From an uncultured Roseobacter sp. (GTDB lineage: Bacteria > Pseudomonadota > Alphaproteobacteria > Rhodobacterales > Rhodobacteraceae): DNA of 64,000 nt. Position numbers and translations under genes: made by a program. The DNA is taken from positions 1 to 64,000 of the forward strand of contig NZ_CANLKW010000006.1 in NCBI RefSeq assembly GCF_947491795.1. The letters run 5' to 3'. Shown here in pieces: positions 16,902-24,243 of the stretch (positions are counted from its first letter, which is position 1; each line of letters begins with the position of its first letter). The notes beneath the pieces are model-generated. The model saw only the letters and a program-made list of their open reading frames with translations, was not told where the DNA came from and did no database searches.

Positions 16902-17952
16902 GACTGTCGAGAAAGGCCCGCGCGGCCAGTTCCAGACGGCGCGGATCAACCGTGCCGAAATCATGATCCAGCAGCACCTCAAACTTACCCGCCGAGGCCG
17001 TGCAGCGCGCGACCCCTTCGGGCCGGTTCAGCCGGATCGTCGTGCGGGCGGATGACCGGGGGGCGACGGCCTTGCCGGGTTTTGTCTGCGCCTTTGCGGC
17101 ACCGGCCACGGCCCCGCGCAGCAGGCTGACCTCGGTCGCGGCATCGCGGTCCGGCTGGCTGGTCAGAACGGCCCGCACCTGGGCCGCAAACCGGGGTTTT
17201 GCCTCGATCAGTTTTGCAATGCTGAGCCCGGTGGCCCGGGGGATGCTTTCGGGGTGTTTCAGCTCATCGCCCAGGGACGTCAGCAGGCGCACGAAATGCC
17301 CGATGTAATTGCGCTTCTGACGCGCGGCAGAGGCATAGAGCGTCTCGATCGCGGTGGTCACCGTATGGCCGCCGCGTTCTGCATAAGACATGGCCAGCTG
17401 CGCCATTTCGGCAAAGGAGATATCGCGGCGCACCAGGTTCTCATCGACCATGCGCCGGTACAGCTGGTCGAGCTGCACGCCGCGCGCCTGGAGCGTTGCG
17501 GGGATGCGCGCATAGGTGTCCCCGCCGGTTTCGGCCAGCAGTTCACGCCAGGCGCTGAGCCGCCGGAACCCCTGGATCAGCTCATAGCCACCTTCGACCT
17601 CTTCGACGTGGATCGGGTTGGACAGGCCGACATCGCGGATCGAGGCCTTGAGCTCATCGAGCTCCGGGTCGCGCCCGGGCATTCTGTCGCGCACCAGCTT
17701 GGAGGCGCTGATCAGCGCGGGATCAATCAGCCCCAGGATCTGACCGTTTTTCTTGAGCGCCACGTACTCATGGGCCAGGCGGTCATTCTCGGCGCGGATC
17801 TCGGCCTCGGCCGTCTGGCGGGCATTCAGCGCATCGGCATTTTCCGAAATGGCCGCCGCCATGGGGCCCCGTCGTGTGGCCGCAGGTTCTTCTGTCCCCG
17901 CGGGGACACCGGCCTCGTCAAAGTCGATATCAAAGACGCGTCGCTTGCTCAT
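16885..17952 (-). CDS. parB: ParB-family plasmid partition protein
   Basis: ParB binds centromere (parS) sites and works with ParA to segregate a replicon. The 355 aa product has a ParB N-terminal (Spo0J-like) domain with LSNPIHVEEVEGGYELIQGFRRLSAWREL at about 110-138 (positions given, motif GFRR), and a helix-turn-helix region with ISFAEMAQLAMSYAER. It is of the plasmid RepB/ParB kind, not the chromosomal one. It overlaps parA (ATGA) and the bchO end. A palindrome copy lies near its own 5' end and encodes VPAGT at residues 16-20. Both neighbours and the repeats indicate a plasmid partition operon. Confidence 0.9.
   Translation of the reverse strand: MSKRRVFDIDFDEAGVPAGTEEPAATRRGPMAAAISENADALNARQTAEAEIRAENDRLAHEYVALKKNGQILGLIDPALISASKLVRDRMPGRDPELDELKASIRDVGLSNPIHVEEVEGGYELIQGFRRLSAWRELLAETGGDTYARIPATLQARGVQLDQLYRRMVDENLVRRDISFAEMAQLAMSYAERGGHTVTTAIETLYASAARQKRNYIGHFVRLLTSLGDELKHPESIPRATGLSIAKLIEAKPRFAAQVRAVLTSQPDRDAATEVSLLRGAVAGAAKAQTKPGKAVAPRSSARTTIRLNRPEGVARCTASAGKFEVLLDHDFGTVDPRRLELAARAFLDSLKDPG
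17893..17908. repeat. parS-like palindrome copy 4 (inside parB)
   Basis: TGTCCCCGCGGGGACA near the parB 5' end, read as VPAGT. Confidence 0.8.
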
Positions 17953-19253
17953 TGCTCATCCTCCAGCTCATCCCACGCTGTGCACAGGTGGGTTCGGAAT
18001 TCTGCATAGGCCTGGTCAAAAGAGGCGCGGGCGCGCCGCCAGGTTTCCCGGGTCATATCGCGGTAATCGATCTCGTAGATCGACGACAGGAACCGCCCCG
18101 ACTGTTCCACCGCGCGGGTCATCTCGATGGGGTGTTCGGCCACTCTATCCCCCCAGACTTTGATAAAGGCCTGCTGCATCGCACGGTGCAGATCGTTGTT
18201 CGGCTCGAACCTTGTGAGCAGGAAACGCAGGTCCAGAAACGCCTTGGGCAGGTTCATTGTCCCCGCGGGGACAAGCCCGGAAAACCGGCTCAGATCCTCC
18301 AGCGCTTCGGCCAGCTGACCGATAAAGGAGGTGGTCGAATCGTATTCCCAGTAGCCGGGGCCGGAGGGGATATAGAGCATATCGGCGGCAAAAACCGCGT
18401 TCATCGACTGGTAGCCGATGGCGGGCGGGCAGTCGAAGAGCACCAGGTCATAGGCGTCTGCGGGCAGCTGATCGAGAAAGCGCGACACCGCGGCAAAAAA
18501 CGACCATTCGGGATTGAGGTGCCGGTACTGGGCAGAGGCAAATTCCACGAAAGCCGCATTGGCACAGGAGGGCACAATGTCGATGGTGGGCCAGTTGGTC
18601 GGCTTGATAAAGTCGGTGGTGCGCAGATCGCCCAGCCCCATGTCGGTGATGCTGGCGGGCAGGCGGCGGCGGGGCAGGGCGGTGCCGCTCTCCGCTCCTT
18701 GCGCGCTGCGGTTCATGCGCTCCGTCTCGGCGGCGAGATCGCGCGCCATGATGCCCCAGACGGTGTATTCCTCGGCCACGTCCGACAGGCCCATCGAATG
18801 GCTGAGTGTGGCCTGGGGGTCGAAATCGACACAGAGCACACGGTAGCCATCAAGCGCGGCGGCATGGGCGAAATGCAGCGCCACGGTGGACTTGCCGGCA
18901 CCACCCTTGAAGTTGGCGATGGCCGCGCGCATCGCCCGTTTGCCCGCAGGCCGGTAGGGCATCAGCGATTTGCGGTTCACCTTGAGGCGGCGGCGCAGCT
19001 CGTTGATCTCTTCGAGACTGTACCAGTGCTGGCGGCCATCGGCCTCGACCGTGCCCTGGGGCAGGGTCGGGTCCGCGGCCAGCCGCCCGCGCATCGTCGA
19101 CTGGTTCACGCGGAAGATCAGCTCTGCCACCTCCCAGCTGGAGAAGCGGCGCAGGGTCTTTTCGTTCTGCGGGCTGTAGGTCTGCTGGCGGATGAATCCC
19201 TGCATCCGGAGGGATTGCGCCTGCAGATGTGCGAGGTCTTTGTGCGTAAACAT
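17949..19253 (-). CDS. parA: ParA-family plasmid partition ATPase
   Basis: The 434 aa product is a large plasmid-type ParA. An N-terminal winged-helix region with SSWEVAELIFRVNQSTMRG and YSLEEINELRRRL can bind DNA for autoregulation. It is followed by a deviant Walker A NFKGGAGKST at about 114-123, CVDFDPQATLSHSMG, and FDCPPAIGYQSMNAV. I chose the ATG at 19253 (MFTHKDLAHL). A longer open frame upstream lacks family similarity and crosses the origin-like region. One palindrome lies inside the gene (18258) and another 22 bp before its start (19276), where it may act as operator. It is coupled to parB. Confidence 0.93.
   Translation of the reverse strand: MFTHKDLAHLQAQSLRMQGFIRQQTYSPQNEKTLRRFSSWEVAELIFRVNQSTMRGRLAADPTLPQGTVEADGRQHWYSLEEINELRRRLKVNRKSLMPYRPAGKRAMRAAIANFKGGAGKSTVALHFAHAAALDGYRVLCVDFDPQATLSHSMGLSDVAEEYTVWGIMARDLAAETERMNRSAQGAESGTALPRRRLPASITDMGLGDLRTTDFIKPTNWPTIDIVPSCANAAFVEFASAQYRHLNPEWSFFAAVSRFLDQLPADAYDLVLFDCPPAIGYQSMNAVFAADMLYIPSGPGYWEYDSTTSFIGQLAEALEDLSRFSGLVPAGTMNLPKAFLDLRFLLTRFEPNNDLHRAMQQAFIKVWGDRVAEHPIEMTRAVEQSGRFLSSIYEIDYRDMTRETWRRARASFDQAYAEFRTHLCTAWDELEDEQ
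18258..18273. repeat. parS-like palindrome copy 5 (inside parA)
   Basis: TGTCCCCGCGGGGACA inside parA, read on the minus strand as VPAGT. Confidence 0.8.
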
Positions 19254-19275
19254 GCGCGGCCTGTCTGCTGTTTCT

Positions 19276-19289
19276 GTCCCCGCGGGGAC
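19276..19289. repeat. parS-like palindrome copy 6 (upstream of parA)
   Basis: GTCCCCGCGGGGAC, the 14 bp core. The outer base on one side differs (TGT...ACG). It ends 22 bp before the parA start codon, a fitting place for ParA/ParB autoregulation. Confidence 0.75.
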
Positions 19290-19470
19290 GCTAATTCTTG
19301 TTTTTTCCAGATTTACGCGGATTTGCCCGAAAAAGCAAAAGAGAATATCATCTTTTGCGGGAAGCGGCGGGAAGGCCCGCACGCCTGTCGGTAAAGGGGC
19401 CACCGGGGTCTGCACTGATTCCCGCCACCGGACGCCAGGGTGGCCAGAAGGCCAGGGCAGAGGACAAAAT

Positions 19471-19551
19471 ATAGGGGACAGTTTGCGACGCCCTACTTGC
19501 AATAGGGGGACAAAAGGAGCCAAATAGGGGACATACAGGGCGTCCCCTAAT
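19471..19551. repeat. iteron-like cluster ATAGGGGACA
   Basis: Direct copies are ATAGGGGACA at 19471-19480, ATAGGGGGACA at 19502-19512 and ATAGGGGACA at 19524-19533. An inverted copy, ATTAGGGGACG, lies at 19541-19551 (shown as CGTCCCCTAAT on plus). GACGCCCT (19487-19494) and AGGGCGTC (19537-19544) can also pair. The shared GGGGAC(A) is also the half-site of the parS-like palindromes. Confidence 0.65.
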
Positions 19552-19772
19552 ACCTTATAACCGGATTCTTTTTCTTTTCTGAGGGGCGCATCCTTGCTGG
19601 CTCCAGGCAAAGACTTGACAGAATCGGCGTTTCGGACGCAAATCAGACATCGATTGCGAAAAACGGCGAGATCAGCCATGATGATCGCCAAGAGAGGCTG
19701 ACACATCAGCCCGTTCCCGAGGCAGCAAGGGCCACAGCGCTGGTCCTGCATCACTGAAATTGAGGGCAGGCT

Positions 19773-20453
19773 ATGCTTTCCACGAAACCCGTGGGTCGTG
19801 GCGCTTCTGCACGCAAATATGATCTGCTGACAGCGATGGGGGCTTTTGCCCTGTCGCAGGGCAAGCATGATCAGCGCCGCGTGCTGAGGCTGATGACCCT
19901 GATCACCGCCAGATACAACTGGGCCCGCGATGAGCTTGCCGTGGGCCAGCGCGAGATTGCGCGGCTGTGGTCGGTGGACGAACGCACGGTCAAACGCGAG
20001 ATGGCGCTGTTGCGGGCGCGCAGCTGGCTGGTGGTGCGCCGCCAGGGTGCGCGGGGCAGGGTGACGGAATACCGTCTGGGCATTGAGCGCATTCTGGAGG
20101 ACACGGCACCCCGGTGGGCCTGTGTCGGGCCGGATTTTGAGCTGCGCATGGGCGCGCCGGAGGCGCCGGATGTTGTCCCGCTGCCTGTGCGGGGCACTGT
20201 GCCTGCGCCGCAGGTATCAGACGGGACGGAATGGGCCCTGGCACAGGCCGTGCTGCATGCCGGGGATCCGGGCACCTATGCCTCGTGGCTGGCGGCGCTG
20301 GAGCGGACAGAGAGAGCAGGGGGGCGGCTGACGCTGCGCGCGCCGTCACGCTTTCACGCGGCCTATGTGCAAACCCATCTGGAACGCCGCGTGCTGGCGG
20401 CCTGCCGGGATGTGGACGCGGATGTGTCAGAGATCCGCATCATTGCCGGGTGA
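19773..20453 (+). CDS. repA: DnaA-like plasmid replication initiator (RepA)
   Basis: The 226 aa product resembles the DnaA-like replicases of Rhodobacterales plasmids. Residues 50-100 hold a winged helix-turn-helix (LAVGQREIARLWSVDERTVKREM). Residues about 150-226 resemble DnaA domain I, with GTYASWLAALE and APSRFHAAYVQTHLERRVL. There is no AAA+ ATPase domain, so it is not chromosomal dnaA. It would bind the nearby iterons and recruit helicase. It is divergent from parAB across the 519 bp spacer. The start ATG has a GAGGGCAGG stretch in front. Confidence 0.85.
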   Translation: MLSTKPVGRGASARKYDLLTAMGAFALSQGKHDQRRVLRLMTLITARYNWARDELAVGQREIARLWSVDERTVKREMALLRARSWLVVRRQGARGRVTEYRLGIERILEDTAPRWACVGPDFELRMGAPEAPDVVPLPVRGTVPAPQVSDGTEWALAQAVLHAGDPGTYASWLAALERTERAGGRLTLRAPSRFHAAYVQTHLERRVLAACRDVDADVSEIRIIAG

Positions 20454-20477
20454 TCCCCGGCGCGCACCGCTGACGGA

Positions 20478-20939
20478 TCAGCCCTGCAGAACCTTTGGCC
20501 AGTTGGCGTCACCCGCCTGAATGCGCGCGGTCTCATCACGTTCCCATTTGCGCTGGAACCGGCGCGAATAGTTCAGAAAGAGACGGCCATCGACGATTTT
20601 CCAGGCCTCGGGCACGGTTGAGGCGGTGTAGCCTTCGCTGACGGCCCAGGCGCAGTAGCCACCGTATTGCGGGGCCCAGGCTGCGGGATCACCGGCAAAG
20701 GCGTCGCGGTTTTCTGCCGAGGCAAAGCGCCAGGTGGCCCCGTTCCAGTCCAGGGTGATGTCGCGGCTGCCGGGCACGGGCCTGCGTTCGGTGAAATAGG
20801 CAACCGGGTCGGAGCCGTCGATTGCAATGCCCCGTTCCATATAGACCGGGGGCAGGGCGGCCAGTGCGCCCCGCGCAAAGAGGGTGGCGACTGGCAGGGC
20901 GCCTGCTGTGGCCATCAGGGTGCGTCGTGTGAGGATCAT
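20478..20939 (-). CDS. Tat-exported YHS-domain protein
   Basis: The 153 aa product has a twin-arginine signal (ILTRRTLMATAGALPVATLF) followed by a YHS-type domain: IAIDGSDPVAYFTERRPVPG, WRFASAENRDAFAGDP and YGGYCAWAVSEGY. YHS proteins are thought to bind metal, but this subfamily has no defined role. I use the ATG at 20939, preceded by GGAG; ATG 20960 is an alternative. It follows cytochrome c' with an 88 bp gap and is the distal gene on this strand before the replicon. It is not one of the standard PGC genes. Confidence 0.8.
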   Translation of the reverse strand: MILTRRTLMATAGALPVATLFARGALAALPPVYMERGIAIDGSDPVAYFTERRPVPGSRDITLDWNGATWRFASAENRDAFAGDPAAWAPQYGGYCAWAVSEGYTASTVPEAWKIVDGRLFLNYSRRFQRKWERDETARIQAGDANWPKVLQG

Positions 20940-21027
20940 CGTGGTCTCCGGTCGCGTCATGTCTGTGTCAGTCAGGTGGGGCCCTTTGCGGGCGGTGCAA
21001 GCGATCACACGCGCCTGTGACCGCCGG

Positions 21028-21465
21028 TTATTCCCGGAACCGTCCGTGGCAGGCTTTGCAGTTGGCGGCCAGCGCGCCCATGGCCGGGCGCAGATCGGCC
21101 GGAGAGCTGATGGTTTGCGCCAGCTCTGATGCCAGGACCTGCAGTTCGTCCGACAGCCCGGTAAAGGTGTCATAGCTGTCCCAGATCACGGGCAGAGCTT
21201 CTGATTTCGGATCGGTTTCCGGCGCTTTGAAGAGGGCAGGGACAGCGGCGGCATGCTCTGCGATGCCTGCTGCGGCGGCGCGCGCAGTTGCGGCGTCAAA
21301 GGCGCGTGTGCCTTTGGTCATCTCACCCAGGGTTTTCAGGTGCCCGGAGATGGCCGTCATGCCCTGCATGCGTGCCATGACCGCCGGATTGCTGACCCCC
21401 TGGTGGGCCAGAACGGCTGTGGCGGTGGCCAGTGTCAGGATCGTAGTGATGCAGGTACGTTTCAT
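21028..21465 (-). CDS. cytochrome c' (class II c-type cytochrome)
   Basis: The 145 aa precursor has a signal peptide (ending VLAHQG, cleavage near residue 20), a helical-bundle sequence (NPAVMARMQGMTAISGHLKTLGEM), and a C-terminal haem site CKACHGRFRE (Cys136, Cys139, His140). This is the class II arrangement. Periplasmic cytochromes c' bind NO and CO. It lies downstream of cytochrome c2, after a strong terminator, so it may have its own transcript. Confidence 0.85.
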   Translation of the reverse strand: MKRTCITTILTLATATAVLAHQGVSNPAVMARMQGMTAISGHLKTLGEMTKGTRAFDAATARAAAAGIAEHAAAVPALFKAPETDPKSEALPVIWDSYDTFTGLSDELQVLASELAQTISSPADLRPAMGALAANCKACHGRFRE

Positions 21466-21488
21466 TCAGGTCAGTCCGGGTGGTTCAC

Positions 21489-21521
21489 AAAAAAGCCGCT
21501 GCCCGGTGTCGGGGCAGCGGC
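21489..21521 (-). terminator. rho-independent terminator after cytochrome c2
   Basis: On the minus strand a 10 bp perfect stem (GCCGCTGCCC / GGGCAGCGGC, at 21495-21504 and 21512-21521, 7 nt loop) is followed by six T. It lies 28 bp after the cytochrome c2 stop. Confidence 0.9.
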
Positions 21522-21548
21522 CTTGGTGTTCTCCGGGCGGCGCCGGGA

Positions 21549-21974
21549 TCAGCTTTGCGGGCCGACCGATGCCAGATAGGCCGCGACGTCCTCGCCACCC
21601 TTTTTCAGCTTGAAGGCCATTTTGGATTTGGCTTTGCTGTCGTCGAGATATTCGCGCAGGAAGGCGCGGGGGTCCTTGGTGTATTCCGCCAGATTGGCTT
21701 CGTCCCAGACGAGGCCTGCTTCGCCTGCGGCGACCAGATCGTCACCATAGCGGAAATCAGCTGTGCCCGCTGTGCGACCAATCACGCCATAGAGGTTCGG
21801 GCCGGTTTTACCGCCCTTGACGATGGTTTCGCCCGCATCGGATTCGATCATGTGGCAGGCTTTGCATTTGTTAAACTCTTTCTCGCCGGCGGCGGCGTCG
21901 CCTGTCGAGTGGCCGTCCGCGAAAGCGGGCGCTGCAAAGCTCAGTGCGATCAGTGCTGCAAAAGTGCGTGTCAT
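21549..21974 (-). CDS. cycA: cytochrome c2
   Basis: Cytochrome c2 carries electrons in the periplasm from the bc1 complex to the reaction centre. The 141 aa precursor has a signal peptide (MTRTFAALIALSFAAPAFA), haem motif CKACH at 37-41, KTGPNLYGVIGRTAG, and the axial Met119 in KSKMAFKLKK. The match to Rhodobacter cytochrome c2 is close. It lies 71 bp after hemA with an inverted repeat in that gap and is closed by a strong terminator. Confidence 0.94.
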   Translation of the reverse strand: MTRTFAALIALSFAAPAFADGHSTGDAAAGEKEFNKCKACHMIESDAGETIVKGGKTGPNLYGVIGRTAGTADFRYGDDLVAAGEAGLVWDEANLAEYTKDPRAFLREYLDDSKAKSKMAFKLKKGGEDVAAYLASVGPQS

Positions 21975-21983
21975 CGGTATCTC

Positions 21984-22008
21984 CTACGTTTGTTACCGTA
22001 CAACGTAG
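21984..22008. promoter_or_regulatory. inverted repeat upstream of cytochrome c2
   Basis: CTACGTT (21984-21990) and AACGTAG (22002-22008) are 11 bp apart, 10 bp before the cycA start codon. It may be an operator or a 5' UTR hairpin. No regulator is identified. Confidence 0.4.
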
Positions 22009-22045
22009 AAGATACTGACGAGAGTCAACAGTCACAATTGAGCGA

Positions 22046-23260
22046 TTATGCCACCGCGTGGGAAATCGCGCATTGTCTCCACAGTTCCTTGAGCGCCAGC
22101 ACCAGATGCTCGATGTCTTCGATGCTGTGCAGGGGCGAGGGCGTAAAGCGCAGACGCTCTGTGCCCTTGGGCACAGTGGGATAATTGATGGGCTGCACGT
22201 AGATGCCGTATTGCTGCATCAGATAGTCCGCGATCATGCGGCATTTGACCGGATCCTTGATCATCACCGGGATGATATGGCTGGGGTTGTCCAGATGCGG
22301 GATACCTTCCTGGTCCAGACGTTTGCGCAGATAGGCCACGCGTTCGCGCTGCAGTCTGCGCTCGGACGACGAGCTCTTGAGATGCCGGATCGAGGTCTGG
22401 GCCGCCGCCGCCACAGCCGGGGGCAGGGCGGTCGTAAAGATAAACCCGGAGGCAAAGGAGCGGATAAAGTCGCACAGCGCCTCAGAGCCGGTGATATAGC
22501 CGCCCATGACGCCGTAGGCCTTGCCCAGGGTGCCCTCTATCAGGGTGATGCGGTCTGCAAGCCCCTCGCGCTCGGATACGCCGCCGCCACGCGGGCCATA
22601 AAGGCCCACCGCGTGGACTTCATCCAGATAGGTCAGCGCGCCGTGTTTTTCGGCAACCTCGACGATCTCCTGCATCGGGCAGATGTCGCCGTCCATGGAA
22701 TAGACACTCTCAAAGGCCACGATCTTGGGGGCGTTCGCGGGCAGGGCAGAGAGTTTGCGGTCCAGATCCTCGGGGTCGTTGTGCTTCCACAGCACTTTGT
22801 TCGCACGGGAGTGGCGGATGCCCTCGATCATCGAGGCATGGTTGAGCTCATCGCTGAGGATGACAGCGTCAGGGATGCGGCTGCCAAGGGTGCTGAGTGC
22901 TGCCCAGTTGGACACATAGCCCGAGGTAAAGAGCAGCGCGCTTTCCTTGCCGTGCAGGTCCGCCAGTTCGGCCTCGAGCAGTTTGTGGTTGTGGTTGGTG
23001 CCGGAGATGTTCCGCGTTCCGCCCGCACCGGCGCCGCAGTTGTCGATGGCGTCTTTCATGGCGCCGATGACATCGGGGTGCTGGCCCATGCCCAGATAGT
23101 CGTTCGAGCACCAGACCGTCACCTGGTCGGGGCTGTCGTCGTCATGGCATTTCGCCCGGGGGAAGGCACCAGCCTTGCGTTCCAGTTCGGCAAATATCCG
23201 GTAGTTGCCGTCGTCTTTCAGTGCGTCCAGTTGTGTTTGGAACAGTGCATCAAAGTCCAT
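22046..23260 (-). CDS. hemA: 5-aminolevulinate synthase (HemA)
   Basis: HemA condenses glycine and succinyl-CoA to 5-aminolevulinate, the first step of tetrapyrrole synthesis. The 404 aa PLP enzyme has CSNDYLGMGQHP, GTRNISGTNHNH, the SDELNHASMIEGIRHS substrate region, DEVHAVGLYG, and the PLP Lys247 in EGTLGKAYG. Its start overlaps puhE by 11 bp. Linking hemA to puhE and acsF ties pigment supply to assembly genes. A chromosomal second copy is possible. Confidence 0.97.
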   Translation of the reverse strand: MDFDALFQTQLDALKDDGNYRIFAELERKAGAFPRAKCHDDDSPDQVTVWCSNDYLGMGQHPDVIGAMKDAIDNCGAGAGGTRNISGTNHNHKLLEAELADLHGKESALLFTSGYVSNWAALSTLGSRIPDAVILSDELNHASMIEGIRHSRANKVLWKHNDPEDLDRKLSALPANAPKIVAFESVYSMDGDICPMQEIVEVAEKHGALTYLDEVHAVGLYGPRGGGVSEREGLADRITLIEGTLGKAYGVMGGYITGSEALCDFIRSFASGFIFTTALPPAVAAAAQTSIRHLKSSSSERRLQRERVAYLRKRLDQEGIPHLDNPSHIIPVMIKDPVKCRMIADYLMQQYGIYVQPINYPTVPKGTERLRFTPSPLHSIEDIEHLVLALKELWRQCAISHAVA

Positions 23261-24086
23261 GATGTCCCCCTTCTGTTTTCCCTGTAGGTATCGTGTCTTC
23301 TGGTTTCGTGAATTCGGACGGACCGGCAGCCGGGATCATCCAGCGCCAGAGTTTTTCGTCCGGAATGGGCAGTACCATCATCCAGTGCTCAAAGAGTGCG
23401 AGTGCTGTAATGGCTGTCAGTAAAGCAAATCCTGCTGATGCGCCCGGTCCTGATGTTGCGGCGATGCGTTCCAGCCAGCAGGCGGCGGCAAATGTGAGCG
23501 CGGTCACAGAGACCGGAAAGAGCCAGTTCATCGTGCGGTGACGGAAATGGCTGGGCAGATGGGCGAGTGTTTCGGGCAGGAAATCGACGTTGATCTTGGG
23601 CACGCCCAGAAACAGGTTCAGCTTGGCCGAGATGCGGGCGAAAAAGAGCACCGCAAAGGTCCACAGACCAAAGGGGTTCACATGGTCCCAGCCCGCCAGG
23701 AACATGGCGATGAGCGTGCCCGCCAGCAGCATTTCGTGATAGGCCAGCGTGCCCCAGGCGCGGATGAACCGTTCCCATTCGGGCACATCGCGAGGCAGCG
23801 GGCTGGTGTTGGGGCCGGTGATGATGCCGGTCAGAAAGGCCAGCTCGATCCAGCCCCAGATCGCCAGTGCTGAAACAAAGGCCACATAGATGCTCAGCAG
23901 ATCACTGCTCCAGAGCGTGGTCCAGAAGCCCAGAACCCCAAGGCCCAGCACGGGGAGCCCCAGCAGCACCGCCCGGCGGCGCGCGGCCAGGCCCCGGCGG
24001 TCGGCAGATTTGACCACCCACAGGATCGCACCGGTGGAAAACCACCAGGCAAAGAGCGCAAAAAGGGCAGGGATCCAGAGGCTCAC
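23250..24086 (-). CDS. puhE: photosynthetic complex assembly protein PuhE
   Basis: PuhE is an integral membrane protein needed for normal reaction-centre and antenna levels. The 278 aa product has about seven to eight hydrophobic segments (IPALFALFAWWFSTGAILW, then VLLGLPVLGLGVLGFWTTLW) and NPFGLWTFAVLFFARISAKLN. I chose the GTG at 24086 (VSLWIPALF) because AGGAGGG lies 8 bases upstream. An upstream ATG at 24173 has no such site. The 3' end overlaps hemA. It follows acsF after 157 bp. Confidence 0.9.
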   Translation of the reverse strand: MSLWIPALFALFAWWFSTGAILWVVKSADRRGLAARRRAVLLGLPVLGLGVLGFWTTLWSSDLLSIYVAFVSALAIWGWIELAFLTGIITGPNTSPLPRDVPEWERFIRAWGTLAYHEMLLAGTLIAMFLAGWDHVNPFGLWTFAVLFFARISAKLNLFLGVPKINVDFLPETLAHLPSHFRHRTMNWLFPVSVTALTFAAACWLERIAATSGPGASAGFALLTAITALALFEHWMMVLPIPDEKLWRWMIPAAGPSEFTKPEDTIPTGKTEGGHHGL

Positions 24087-24243
24087 GATGCGGCCCTCCT
24101 GCCCGGTGTGCCAGCCGGCACTGCCCGCCCCCACAGAGCGCCGGACACCGGTCGCAGACCGGATGTCCCGCACGCGCAGGGCCTCGTATGGCCCAAGGGT
24201 GCGCGCCTGTCCGCAGGTGCGGCGGTTATGCCGGCGGGCTGTT

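Larger units (their letters stand above)
19254..19772. other. 519 bp parA-repA spacer, putative plasmid origin
   Basis: No gene is supported here. The stretch separates the divergent parA and the DnaA-like repA. It holds a palindrome copy at 19276-19289 and a cluster of ATAGGGGACA repeats at 19471-19551. An AT-richer run follows (ACCTTATAACC, TTCTTTTTCTTTTCT), with TTGACA at 19615-19620 as a possible -35 element for repA. This is the expected place for oriV. Confidence 0.6.

Noticed and set aside
14818..19289. The GTCCCCGCGGGGAC copies as a CRISPR array or transposon ends
   Set aside because: Spacing is irregular (365-1497 bp), copies lie inside intact genes, and no cas or transposase gene is present.
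19254..19868. N-terminal extension of parA by about 200 codons
   Set aside because: The open frame upstream of 19253 would cross the iterons and the repA start and has no ParA similarity.
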